Origin: Promethearchaeota archaeon
GTDB lineage: Archaea; Asgardarchaeota; Lokiarchaeia; Sigynarchaeales; SOKP01
Assembly (NCBI GenBank): GCA_004524425.1
Contig: SDNN01000101.1
Location: forward strand, 1 to 9,621
Direction: 5' to 3'
DNA length: 9,621 nucleotides
In this document: one piece after another, positions 1-6,537 of the stretch
How the letters are laid out: the number at the start of each line of letters is the position of its first letter
How positions within the stretch are numbered: position 1 is the stretch's first letter
The notes under the pieces: generated by a model
Databases searched by the model: none
What the model was told of the DNA's origin: nothing
The model's input: only the letters and a program-made list of their open reading frames with translations
Translations under genes and position numbers: made by a program

Positions 1-1
1 A

Positions 2-445
2 ATTAAAGAAATAATCCAGAAAAATCAATTAAAAAAAGAAAGCCCATCAAATCTCCTCGAAAACGTTAAAGAATTTTGGATATTTACAAATGAAGGATCT
101 CAACTCTTTGCTCATGCTCCTAAAACGAATGTGGATCCGGAATTATTTGGAGGATTTTTACTAGCATTACAAAATTTTAGCATTGATTTAACTTCAAAAA
201 AGATGGATTCAATTACAATTGGTCTAGATAACTATACATTTTTCAGGGATCATGAAAGTGATAAACCGTTCTTTATCTTGGGGCGATTTAGTTCATACAA
301 ATCATTAAATCTTGCTAGAAATACACTTAAGAAGATATATCACCTATTCTGGAATAAATATAGAGATAATATAATGGAATTCAATGGCAATGATTCGAAA
401 TTTTTGGATTTTCATGAGGAAATAGACGATTTCAATATAAAATAA
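2..445 (+). CDS. C-terminal part of a longin/roadblock-like domain protein (5' end outside window)
   Basis: The frame is open from the left edge to TAA at 443-445 and gives 147 residues; the beginning of the gene is missing. A GTG at 131 is an internal Val codon rather than the start, because the similarity to the next gene begins well before it. From about residue 22 (VKEFWIF) the sequence aligns with the last 130 residues of the downstream 692-residue protein: shared K-E-x-W, P-x-x-N-x-D, L-x-GGFL-x-A-x-Q-x-FS and a closing helix with F-W-x-x-Y. The pattern of strand, helix, two or three strands and long helix fits a longin/roadblock-type fold. The preceding Lys/Glu/Asn-rich stretch looks like the linker that follows the TPR array in the neighbour, so the full gene may have the same architecture. 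Function is unknown; a role with small GTPases is inferred from the fold only. It probably shares a transcript with the next gene. Confidence 0.75.
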   Translation: MKEIIQKNQLKKESPSNLLENVKEFWIFTNEGSQLFAHAPKTNVDPELFGGFLLALQNFSIDLTSKKMDSITIGLDNYTFFRDHESDKPFFILGRFSSYKSLNLARNTLKKIYHLFWNKYRDNIMEFNGNDSKFLDFHEEIDDFNIK

Positions 446-468
446 ATTTAAAAGGAATAGAAATTGAA

Positions 469-2547
469 ATGGTAAACAATCAGAATGAAATGATTAGAAC
501 TAAGAAAATCCCAGATCTTTTCATGTTTTTAGCTTTATGGGATGATTTTTATGGACCACGAATCATCGATTTTTATCCAAATTCTACGATAGGAAATATT
601 GAAGATTTATCTGTTCGTATTTTTAATTTTTATCAATTTTTCGGTGAAGAACCGAATTTAGCATATCAAAGAACATATTATACAATTCCGATTACTAAAA
701 TAAATAGAAAGGCACGAGTTTTATTTGACTCGCTTGTAAATCCTGATATAAGAGGAGGCAAGCAACCCTTTATTATCGTACTCCTTTTTCCATCTTTTCT
801 TAGTGAAAAACAAATGGATCTTTCCAATGAGACATTACTTAAAACTTCACAAAATTTCATGAGAAATGATAGTGAATCATTTTCAATTAAGTCATACTAT
901 CAAGAAATATCGTTGAGTTTCCGCTCGTTATTCTCTAAAAGTAAATCATCCTTAGCGTTGGACGAGCATTATTCATATAGCGTTGCTCTTGATGATTTCA
1001 AAGCAGGTATAAAACTTTTTCAAACTCAGAATTATGGAGAAGCTCTTTCGATTCTACAAAAAGTTCTCTTGAAATTTGAGAAAGAAGAGCACAAGCATTT
1101 AGTCATGGAAGTGTTATACATGATTGCTTCAATACTTGCACAAAAAAAAGATTTCATTAGTGCTCAAAAACAATTTAAGAGATTGAGGGTGCTAGCAAAT
1201 GAATTAAACCACGAAAAATTCCTTGAAATAAGCGTGTTCATGGAAGCTTTTTGTGCTTATAAAAATGAAAATTATACTGATGCCAAAAGAAATTTTGAAA
1301 AAATTGATATTTCAAAATCAAAACATCTCAATAAATTACAATATTATACCATCTATGGAAGAATTTTAGAGCATTTTGAAAAAAATGAAGATGCTCTTAA
1401 GTATTTAATCAAAGCACTTGATATAAGCAATAAGTTTGATGACGATGCCAGCTCAAGATTCCAACAAGCTGAATTATTATACCTCATTGGGGCCATAAAT
1501 TACAAGATAGCTTTTAATAAATTCAAGGATTGGGGGATTTTGAAAAGGGAGGAAGCATTAACTCATCTTGATGACGCGCTCACGTTTTTCAAAAGATCTG
1601 TAGACGTTTTGGAAGACACCAAGGATGAAGAAAAGTTAATTGTGATGTACCAATTAATAGGAAATGTTCATGAAATAATGCACGCTGACACGCTGGCTTT
1701 AGATTATTATCGTAGAGCCATGAAGATTGCTAACGAAAACAAATTCAAGGATAAATTTTTGAGAAATTTAAGAAGAACAGTTCAAATGCAAATGGAGATG
1801 AAAATGTTTGAAGAAAACATAGAATTTCTTGCAAATTTTTTCAAAAACGAAGAAATGTACCGATTCGTGGATATTTTTACAATCATCCATCTCCATCACC
1901 AGCTAGCTGAATGTTACATGGTTGTTGGTGATACTGAACAGGCACTTGTTGAGTTAAACAAGGCTCATGGTTTAATTAAAAATTCCAAAATCAATCATTC
2001 AGAAGTCATTGATATCTTAAAAAAAATCATAAAAATTTACTCCTTGAGCTCGATTCACAAGAAAGAAATTAGAGCCTATGAAGAAGAGCTTGAAAAGGAA
2101 AAAAACAAGGGTAGTAAGGATCTCAAATTTATTCAAAACCGGCATCAACCTCTATATCCCATAAAAGAAATTTGGATGTACTCAATTTCTACCGGTGTAG
2201 GCTTATATAATTATACTCCCGAATCAAACATCGACAACGATCTGCTGGGGGGATTTTTGATCGCAATTCAACAATTTAGCATGGAATTGAGTCAAAAAGA
2301 AGTGCAAGACATGGTCGTTGGGGATGATCGCTATGTCATATATCAAAATAAGGAATATGATTTCTACATCCTCGGAAGAGCTAATTCAAAGATCCCTCTC
2401 GAAACTTGTAAAGAGCTATTGTCAATAATTTACAGGCGTTTTTGGAAAGAATACCATCAATACATTAAAAATTTTCAGGGAAACATCACCCCTTTTCAAA
2501 AGTTTACTCAAATAATTGAGTCTTTAGATCTCTCATTGATGATTTAA
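469..2547 (+). CDS. Longin-like / TPR array / longin-roadblock-like protein, 692 aa
   Basis: Three regions are visible. Residues about 14-155 form an alpha/beta domain opening with a hydrophobic strand and an FYGPRIIDFYP turn; a Gly-Pro turn after the first strand is typical of longin domains such as those in MON1/CCZ1, folliculin and DENN proteins. Residues about 170-545 are amphipathic helix pairs of TPR type (for example YGEALSILQKVL, ALKYLIKALDIS, ALDYYRRAMKIA, QALVELNKAH). Residues about 562-690 are a second longin/roadblock-like domain, homologous to the end of the upstream gene. There is no signal peptide or membrane segment, so a cytosolic scaffold is likely. The ATG at 469 has a modest AAAGGA 12 nt upstream and lies 23 bp after the previous stop, suggesting an operon. 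Regulation of Asgard small GTPases is inferred from domain analogy. No catalytic motif is visible. The gene is certain, the TPR call is good, and the fold assignments are moderate. Confidence 0.85.
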   Translation: MVNNQNEMIRTKKIPDLFMFLALWDDFYGPRIIDFYPNSTIGNIEDLSVRIFNFYQFFGEEPNLAYQRTYYTIPITKINRKARVLFDSLVNPDIRGGKQPFIIVLLFPSFLSEKQMDLSNETLLKTSQNFMRNDSESFSIKSYYQEISLSFRSLFSKSKSSLALDEHYSYSVALDDFKAGIKLFQTQNYGEALSILQKVLLKFEKEEHKHLVMEVLYMIASILAQKKDFISAQKQFKRLRVLANELNHEKFLEISVFMEAFCAYKNENYTDAKRNFEKIDISKSKHLNKLQYYTIYGRILEHFEKNEDALKYLIKALDISNKFDDDASSRFQQAELLYLIGAINYKIAFNKFKDWGILKREEALTHLDDALTFFKRSVDVLEDTKDEEKLIVMYQLIGNVHEIMHADTLALDYYRRAMKIANENKFKDKFLRNLRRTVQMQMEMKMFEENIEFLANFFKNEEMYRFVDIFTIIHLHHQLAECYMVVGDTEQALVELNKAHGLIKNSKINHSEVIDILKKIIKIYSLSSIHKKEIRAYEEELEKEKNKGSKDLKFIQNRHQPLYPIKEIWMYSISTGVGLYNYTPESNIDNDLLGGFLIAIQQFSMELSQKEVQDMVVGDDRYVIYQNKEYDFYILGRANSKIPLETCKELLSIIYRRFWKEYHQYIKNFQGNITPFQKFTQIIESLDLSLMI

Positions 2548-2608
2548 TCCTTCATTATAAAAATTAAAAACGATACTATCAGGTTTAAAAACATAAAAAA
2601 ATATATGT

Positions 2609-2618
2609 AAAAAAAAAA
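2609..2618 (-). terminator. U10-run terminator after the membrane protein gene
   Basis: Ten consecutive A on the plus strand give U10 in the minus-strand transcript, 13 nt past the stop of the 2632-2958 gene. Archaeal termination often needs only a U-run and there is no clear hairpin. The 84-bp gap also separates two convergent genes. Confidence 0.5.
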
Positions 2619-2631
2619 GATGGTAATTTGA

Positions 2632-2958
2632 TTATAATAATCCAACAATTCCAGCAACAAAAATTAGAATTCCGGCAATAATTCCAAAAATTCCCCCGCA
2701 TAACCAGCCAATAATTATCCCTACGATACCCATCACGAGTATGAAAACCGCACTAAAGGGTATTCCACTTCGGTATGAACCGAAGCAACTTATTAAGACA
2801 ATTAAGCCAACAACGAGTAGGAGAAGTCCGCAAATGATGGCATTTGCAGAAAAGCCCATGAAACTGAAAATTGCTAGAATCAAGAATATGATTGCTCCAA
2901 TACCAGCTAATAATCTTACAATGCCGGCATTTGAAACATCGCCACGTCTTCTTGTCAT
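2632..2958 (-). CDS. Small four-helix membrane protein, 108 aa, function unknown
   Basis: After a short positive N-terminus (MTRRRGD) almost the whole protein is hydrophobic and rich in Gly, Ile and Leu. Likely membrane helices are at residues 11-33, 36-58, 66-86 and 88-107, with a short polar loop at about 60-65 (GSYRSG). The Arg cluster suggests that the N-terminus is cytoplasmic. There are three Cys and no charged residue within the helices, so nothing points to catalysis or ion transport. I do not recognise the family; it resembles the many small uncharacterised multi-helix proteins of archaea. The ATG at 2958 has no Shine-Dalgarno in front of it but a TATA-like box 30 bp upstream, consistent with a nearly leaderless mRNA. 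An open frame on the opposite strand is a shadow, since its product is low-complexity and the membrane pattern lies on this strand. Confidence 0.75.
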   Translation of the reverse strand: MTRRRGDVSNAGIVRLLAGIGAIIFLILAIFSFMGFSANAIICGLLLLVVGLIVLISCFGSYRSGIPFSAVFILVMGIVGIIIGWLCGGIFGIIAGILIFVAGIVGLL

Positions 2959-2983
2959 GTTTATTCACTTTGATTTTTTATCT

Positions 2984-2992
2984 AAATATAAA
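2984..2992 (-). promoter_or_regulatory. TATA box of the membrane protein gene
   Basis: TTTATATTT on the minus strand is centred 30 bp before the ATG at 2958. With the usual archaeal spacing of about 26 bp, transcription would begin a few nucleotides before the start codon, giving a leaderless or nearly leaderless mRNA. This agrees with the absence of a ribosome binding site. Confidence 0.5.
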
Positions 2993-3090
2993 TTTAGTAT
3001 TAATAGATCATTTTTTCGAAAATATAAAAATTTAGTTCGTGAAGATATTTAACTTAAAAGTAAAATGGAATTTCAAACCAATTAAAGATC

Positions 3091-3672
3091 TCATTCTTGC
3101 CATTCAGCATTTTTTAAGCAACATAAAAGCACAGCATCCTTAAAAGTTCCTTTTAAATTAAGATATTGCCTCAAAACTCCTTCCTGGATGAATCCACAGG
3201 TTTTAAAAAGTTTTATTGATTTAGAATTTTTTAATGCGATATACGCCTCAAGTCTATTCAATTTTAAATGATTAAAACTTATAATTTTTATGAGATTTAA
3301 GGCTTTCTTTGCTAATCCTTGATTCCAGTATTTAGAATTAAGCCAGATTCCGATTTGTGCTCGCTGATGAAGCCAACTTATACCCCATATACTTATTGAA
3401 CCAGCTTTTTTTACCTGCTCAACATCATCTTTCATATTTCTTATTTCAATAATGTAATTAAACTGGGAATGCTTTTTCCAATAATCTAAATAGTTTTTTA
3501 TTATCTTCTTAGCATGATCTTTAGATAATACAGGTCCTAAAGACAAAAATTTTGTAATATTGTTTTCCTTAGAACTCAGACTCTCATAAAAAAAAAGAAC
3601 ATCATCTAAGGATATTTTTCTTAGGAACAGATTTTTCTCGTTGATTTCTTCAATTATTTCAATCTTTTTCAT
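3091..3672 (-). CDS. GNAT-family N-acetyltransferase (RimJ/RimL-like), 193 aa
   Basis: This protein would transfer an acetyl group from acetyl-CoA to an amine. It has the pattern of the Acetyltransf_3 (RimJ/RimL-type) branch: an N-terminal strand with LFLRKISLDD (residues 15-24), a central strand QIGIWL (106-111) followed by the acetyl-CoA loop WNQGLAKKAL (116-125), which is the Q/R-x-x-G-x-G/A motif, then LNRLEAYIALKNSKSIKLF and CGFIQEGVLRQY (159-170), the usual N-x-x-S-x-x-L-x-x-x-GF-x-x-EG ending. Length is normal for the family. The ATG at 3672 follows a TATA-like box 39 bp upstream with no clear ribosome binding site. The substrate cannot be told: family members acetylate ribosomal protein N-termini, polyamines, antibiotics or small molecules. 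It is flanked by same-strand genes but has its own promoter and a U-run upstream, so it looks monocistronic. Confidence 0.9.
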   Translation of the reverse strand: MKKIEIIEEINEKNLFLRKISLDDVLFFYESLSSKENNITKFLSLGPVLSKDHAKKIIKNYLDYWKKHSQFNYIIEIRNMKDDVEQVKKAGSISIWGISWLHQRAQIGIWLNSKYWNQGLAKKALNLIKIISFNHLKLNRLEAYIALKNSKSIKLFKTCGFIQEGVLRQYLNLKGTFKDAVLLCCLKNAEWQE

Positions 3673-3705
3673 CTAACCAATTTAAAAAAAAAATACTATT
3701 TATTA

Positions 3706-3715
3706 CTTTTTATAA
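3706..3715 (-). promoter_or_regulatory. TATA box of the acetyltransferase gene
   Basis: TTATAAAAAG on the minus strand is centred about 39 bp upstream of the ATG at 3672, predicting a leader of about 13 nt. A T10 tract (plus-strand A at 3684-3693) lies between the box and the start codon. Confidence 0.45.
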
Positions 3716-3738
3716 CGGTATTCAGAAAAGAACAAGTT

Positions 3739-3748
3739 AAAAAAAAAA
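3739..3748 (-). terminator. U10-run terminator after the hydratase gene
   Basis: Plus-strand A10 gives U10 in the minus-strand transcript, 39 nt past the stop of the enoyl-CoA hydratase gene and just upstream of the next TATA box. A shorter U-tract lies nearer the stop. This supports separate transcription of the hydratase and acetyltransferase genes. Confidence 0.5.
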
Positions 3749-3787
3749 TATTGAAATTTAGAAAAATATAATTTTTTTTAATGGAAA

Positions 3788-4741
3788 TTAAATTCCTTTA
3801 AAATGAGGCGTATCTTTTATCTTACGTCTACCTTTACAGTTTGGGCACTGCGTGCCATCTTCTAGTTTACCTTTACCCTTACAAACAGGACACTTGACTT
3901 TTCTATTAAAAGCCATGATACCTTCTTTGGAGTCAAACGATGCACTATTGACCCCAAAGCCTAATTGCTCCATCATTAAGCCTAATTCTTCATATCGAGT
4001 GCCGAATTTTATGCATTTTTTAATTATGAACAGAGCGGTCGTTGGAGCAGCACCTAACCATTTTGCTTTCTCAGTAACGAGTTTTTCAAATTCTTCGCCT
4101 GCAGGTGCCATCCAAGAAACTAAGCCCCAATCAAGCATTGTTTTAGCATCATATTGCTCGCCAAAATAAGCGACACGCATCGCTCTATTAAGGCCTATTC
4201 TTGAAGCCATTCGTGTGATTCCACCATTAGCGGGAAGAATCCCCCGATTGATTTCTGGTAAGCCAAAAATAGCTCTATCACTAGCTATTACTATATCACA
4301 TGCCAAAACCAATTCACAACCGCCTCCTAAGGCAAAACCGTCTACTGCTGCGATCAGTGGCTTGGAAAATTGTTCAATCTCATCATAATCACGATGTCTA
4401 ACTCTCATTGCGATTGCCATGTGCATGGGTATGTTAGGCTTCAGTTCTTTATGAAAAGCAGCCGCTAAATCGGCTCCAGCAGAAAAGGCAGGTTTTTTGG
4501 TGAAATCCTTCGTTCCACGTAAGACGACAGCTCGTACAGACCCATCTAATTCCATTATTCTAAGAGCTTCAGCAATTTCATTTACCGTCTGCTCTGTTAA
4601 CGCATTTAATCGATCAGGTCGATTGATTGAAATTACCGCATAATTTCCATCAATAGTGCCTTCTCTTACAACGTTTCCTTGTTCATCTTCTTTTGTTGGC
4701 CATTCAATTTTTAAATGTTCAAACTTTACATCCTCGGACAT
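3788..4741 (-). CDS. Enoyl-CoA hydratase/isomerase family protein with C-terminal zinc ribbon, 317 aa
   Basis: This is a crotonase-fold enzyme that would hydrate trans-2-enoyl-CoA to 3-hydroxyacyl-CoA. Visible features are the oxyanion-hole segment SAGADL (residues 87-92), the GGGCE motif with Glu143, and GLPEI with Glu163. Both glutamates match the catalytic pair Glu144/Glu164 of rat mitochondrial hydratase, so true hydratase activity is likely. After the crotonase domain (to about 275) comes a tail, CPVC at 284-287 and CPNC at 299-302 with Gly/Lys-rich residues between, a four-Cys zinc ribbon resembling half of the DnaJ zinc domain; ordinary hydratases of about 260 residues lack it. I chose ATG 4741 because GAGGA (4752-4756) sits 10 nt upstream; an in-frame TTG at 4750 would leave only one base of spacing. 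It lies downstream of a 3-hydroxyacyl-CoA dehydrogenase on the same strand, the next enzyme in the pathway, but has its own promoter. Confidence 0.93.
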   Translation of the reverse strand: MSEDVKFEHLKIEWPTKEDEQGNVVREGTIDGNYAVISINRPDRLNALTEQTVNEIAEALRIMELDGSVRAVVLRGTKDFTKKPAFSAGADLAAAFHKELKPNIPMHMAIAMRVRHRDYDEIEQFSKPLIAAVDGFALGGGCELVLACDIVIASDRAIFGLPEINRGILPANGGITRMASRIGLNRAMRVAYFGEQYDAKTMLDWGLVSWMAPAGEEFEKLVTEKAKWLGAAPTTALFIIKKCIKFGTRYEELGLMMEQLGFGVNSASFDSKEGIMAFNRKVKCPVCKGKGKLEDGTQCPNCKGRRKIKDTPHFKGI

Positions 4742-4751
4742 TTTAACCAAA

Positions 4752-4756
4752 TCCTC
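4752..4756 (-). promoter_or_regulatory. Ribosome binding site of the hydratase gene
   Basis: GAGGA on the minus strand, 10 nt before ATG 4741. It decides the start codon against the TTG at 4750, which lies only one base after it. Confidence 0.7.
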
Positions 4757-4779
4757 TTAATTTATTATTATTTTTTGAT

Positions 4780-4788
4780 TTTTTATAC
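4780..4788 (-). promoter_or_regulatory. TATA box of the hydratase gene
   Basis: GTATAAAAA on the minus strand, centred about 44 bp before the ATG. It predicts a transcription start near 4759 and a leader of about 18 nt that contains the GAGGA site. A 12-bp dyad (AATCT-TC-AGATT, 4793-4804) lies directly upstream, where TFB or a regulator could bind. Confidence 0.55.
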
Positions 4789-4841
4789 ATTAAATCTTCA
4801 GATTCTGGATAATTAGTAATATTTTTGTTTTAATTAAAAAT

Positions 4842-4891
4842 TTTCAAATTTTTTTTCAATTTGTATTAAATTTTGCACTTTCAATTTGAAA
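4842..4891. repeat. TTTCAAATT/TTTCAATTTG repeats upstream of the hydratase promoter
   Basis: TTTCAATTTG occurs exactly at 4854-4863 and 4879-4888, and a variant TTTCAAATTT at 4842-4851. The last copy is part of an odd-centred palindrome, TTTCAA-t-TTGAAA (4879-4891). The cluster is enclosed by an 8-bp inverted repeat, GGATAATT at 4807-4814 and AATTATCC at 4890-4897. These lie between the dehydrogenase terminator and the hydratase TATA box. Operator function is possible, but the AT-rich composition makes chance likely. Confidence 0.35.
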
Positions 4892-4916
4892 TTATCCATT
4901 TATTAAGAACAATAAG

Positions 4917-4929
4917 AAAAAAAGAAAAA
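4917..4929 (-). terminator. U-tract terminator after the dehydrogenase gene
   Basis: The minus-strand transcript reads UUUUU-C-UUUUUUU about 26-38 nt past the stop of the dehydrogenase gene. There is no stable hairpin, in line with archaeal U-tract termination. It implies that most hydratase mRNA starts at its own promoter. Confidence 0.5.
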
Positions 4930-4954
4930 TAGATTAAAATTGTTTTATAGTACT

Positions 4955-6130
4955 TTATTTGCGCATCTTGCTGAATCCGCCAGATTTCATGAGGTCAATT
5001 GGTCTGAGATAATCTTTACCGGTCTTATCTGCTAATTCTTCCAACATTTTAGACCATTTTTCATAGTTCTTTTTACCAGCACCAAAAGGACCGGGAGTAT
5101 TCATGCCTGCCATGTTTGCATCATCAATTATTTTATATCCACTTGCCACGCCTTCTTCCAGGATACGGCAGCCTTCATTTAACATTATTGCCATTGAATT
5201 CTCAACCTCAAACAGGCCAGCTTTCTTGCTCTTATCAATATCGGGTCTTCCGCCAGACCAATCAAAAAAGCCCTGTCCTGTCTTTCTACCCAGCTTATTA
5301 CTTTCATACATTTCAGTTAGGACTTTTCCAGGTTTAAAATCTGGGGAAAGCGTTTGAGAATAATAAGTCATGACGTGATACATCGTATCAATTCCCACGT
5401 AATCACTTAATTCACAGGGTCCCATTGGCATTAAGCCAGCAGCATCAGCATCTATTTGTTCCCATGGAATTCCTTTTTCTTTTGCTTGGTCGAAAACCCA
5501 ACTTAAATAAATCTGTACCGGAGCATTTAGTCTATTAACGATGAAACCAGGTCTGTCTTTTAACACTTTAGCAACATATCTCTTGCCTTTAAGGCAAGGT
5601 AAGCTCTCAGCAACATCCATTCCAATTTGCATGCTTTCTTCAGAACTTTTCTCACCTGATATGACTTCTATACAACGCATTAGGATGGGGGGATTGAAAA
5701 AGTGCATTCCAATGACTTTGTCTTGCCTGCTTGTTGCGGTGGCGATTTCCGTTATGCTCATGGTAGAAGTATTAGTGGCCAAAATACAATGTGCCGGGGC
5801 GTTATCATCACACGTTTTAAAGACTTGCTTTTTGATGTCCATCTTTTCGATGACTGCCTCAATCACGAAATCTGCATCTTTAACTGCCGCAGCATTATCA
5901 GTACTTTTTTTTAAATTGCCCATAATGCTTGACACAGATTTGCCTTCACCCAATTTTCCTTTTTGTTCAAGCTTTTCTAATCCTTCTTTTATCATTGCTG
6001 CTCCTTTATCAACGAATTCATCTTTAATGTCAACTAAGGTCACGTTATAACCAGCCATGAGACAGACTTGTGCGATATTATGTCCCATTAAACCTGCTCC
6101 AATCATAACAATATTTTTAACATCAGCCAT
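4955..6130 (-). CDS. 3-hydroxyacyl-CoA dehydrogenase, long form, 391 aa
   Basis: It would oxidise (S)-3-hydroxyacyl-CoA to 3-oxoacyl-CoA with NAD+, or run in reverse. The N-terminus is a Rossmann fold with GAGLMG (residues 11-16) and Asp34 at the end of the second strand, which favours NAD over NADP. Catalytic residues match the family: Ser122 in NTSTMSI, His143 in GMHFFNPP, Glu155 in IEVI, and Asn199 in GFIVNRLNAP. The first C-terminal domain includes GPCELSDYVGID and LGRKTGQGFFDW (280-291). Residues about 310-391 (LNEGCRILEEGVAS, MNTPGPFGAG) look like a second copy of that domain, explaining why the protein is about 100 residues longer than the 280-290 residue form; Archaeoglobus-type enzymes have a similar extension, sometimes continuing into a fused hydratase. 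The ATG at 6130 follows GAGGA by 10 nt. The next gene downstream on the same strand is the matching hydratase. Confidence 0.95.
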   Translation of the reverse strand: MADVKNIVMIGAGLMGHNIAQVCLMAGYNVTLVDIKDEFVDKGAAMIKEGLEKLEQKGKLGEGKSVSSIMGNLKKSTDNAAAVKDADFVIEAVIEKMDIKKQVFKTCDDNAPAHCILATNTSTMSITEIATATSRQDKVIGMHFFNPPILMRCIEVISGEKSSEESMQIGMDVAESLPCLKGKRYVAKVLKDRPGFIVNRLNAPVQIYLSWVFDQAKEKGIPWEQIDADAAGLMPMGPCELSDYVGIDTMYHVMTYYSQTLSPDFKPGKVLTEMYESNKLGRKTGQGFFDWSGGRPDIDKSKKAGLFEVENSMAIMLNEGCRILEEGVASGYKIIDDANMAGMNTPGPFGAGKKNYEKWSKMLEELADKTGKDYLRPIDLMKSGGFSKMRK

Positions 6131-6140
6131 AAATAATTCA

Positions 6141-6145
6141 TCCTC
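6141..6145 (-). promoter_or_regulatory. Ribosome binding site of the dehydrogenase gene
   Basis: GAGGA on the minus strand, 10 nt before ATG 6130: the same core and same spacing as the hydratase gene. Confidence 0.65.
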
Positions 6146-6165
6146 TCTTAGGAGTTTTTATTTCT

Positions 6166-6175
6166 AATATATTTG
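6166..6175 (-). promoter_or_regulatory. TATA-like box of the dehydrogenase gene
   Basis: CAAATATATT on the minus strand is centred about 40 bp before the ATG, which places transcription start near 6145 and gives a leader of about 15 nt. The region is very AT-rich, so the exact box is uncertain. Confidence 0.4.
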
Positions 6176-6497
6176 TATTGGTATGTAAAATAATCATAAA
6201 TTCATTTTAATCTTTAACTTTTTTATTATCAAAAATTAAAAATCAATGATCCAAATGAGAAATCATTTTACTAATTTTGAAGTAAGTAAGTGGATTATCA
6301 CAAAACCAAGTTGAGCTTGAAATGAAGTTTTGATTTAAAAGACTTCAACTTTACATGTTTTTAAAAAATAACCATGCAATGGAATTATTTTTGTAAAAAT
6401 AAACAGAATGTATTAATAATTAATTTCGCTTATTTTTATCAGAAATCGAATAGATTGCTGTGTATTTATTATTTTTTGTCTTAATGATCTATTAGCG
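6176..6497. other. Non-coding stretch between the divergent dehydrogenase and protease genes
   Basis: No reading frame of coding quality was found on either strand; the longest candidate I read, an ATG near 6255, runs only 19 codons. One imperfect inverted repeat lies at 6308-6351 (AAGTTGA...TCAACTT with an inner GAAGTTTT / AAAAgACTTC arm), and a small AT palindrome (ATTAAT-A-ATTAAT) at 6412-6424. No tRNA-like cloverleaf or mobile-element end was recognised. The ends of the full 415-bp gap hold the promoters of the flanking genes. Confidence 0.6.
6308..6351. repeat. Imperfect inverted repeat in the 415-bp intergenic region
   Basis: AAGTTGA (6308-6314) pairs exactly with TCAACTT (6345-6351). 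Inside, GAAGTTTT (6324-6331) can pair with AAAAgACTTC (6337-6346), with one bulged G and a GATTT loop; the two pairings share two bases. It could be an operator or a structured RNA segment, or chance. It lies about 180 bp from the dehydrogenase start and 195 bp from the protease start. Confidence 0.3.
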
Positions 6498-6507
6498 ATT
6501 TATAGAT
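6498..6507 (+). promoter_or_regulatory. TATA-like box of the site-2 protease gene
   Basis: GATTTATAGA is centred about 43 bp before GTG 6546. It predicts a transcription start near 6529 and a leader of about 17 nt that contains the GAGG site. This layout matches the hydratase promoter. Confidence 0.45.
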
Positions 6508-6533
6508 TTTCATTGATTTTGTTATACTATTAT

Positions 6534-6537
6534 GAGG
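6534..6537 (+). promoter_or_regulatory. Ribosome binding site deciding the GTG start
   Basis: GAGG followed by 8 nt and then GTG 6546. This favours the GTG over the longer in-frame TTG at 6513, which has no such site and would place the GAGG inside the coding sequence. Confidence 0.65.

Noticed and set aside
131..133. GTG as the start of the first gene
   Set aside because: Homology with the downstream protein begins about 66 bases earlier and the frame is open to the left edge, so the gene is cut by the window.
2741..3052. 103-codon open frame on the plus strand over the membrane protein gene
   Set aside because: Its product is Lys/Ile/Met-rich with no domain pattern, while the minus-strand frame encodes four clean membrane helices with a TATA box at the right distance.
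3684..3693. A10 run in front of the acetyltransferase gene as a terminator
   Set aside because: It lies between that gene's own TATA box and start codon. The A10 run at 3739-3748 is a better terminator for the upstream hydratase gene.
3852..4169. Plus-strand open frame inside the hydratase gene
   Set aside because: Antisense shadow of a gene with clear catalytic motifs; no ribosome binding site or family pattern.
4748..4750. TTG as the start of the hydratase gene
   Set aside because: The GAGGA site would be one base away; ATG 4741 has a normal 10-nt spacing.
5103..6050. Several plus-strand open frames (up to 169 codons) inside the dehydrogenase gene
   Set aside because: They are antisense to a well-conserved 3-hydroxyacyl-CoA dehydrogenase and encode no recognisable pattern.
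6255..6314. 19-codon frame in the intergenic gap
   Set aside because: Too short, with no ribosome binding site and no composition bias.
6513..6515. TTG as the start of the site-2 protease
   Set aside because: It has no ribosome binding site and would predict translation starting before the likely transcription start; GTG 6546 has GAGG 8 nt upstream.
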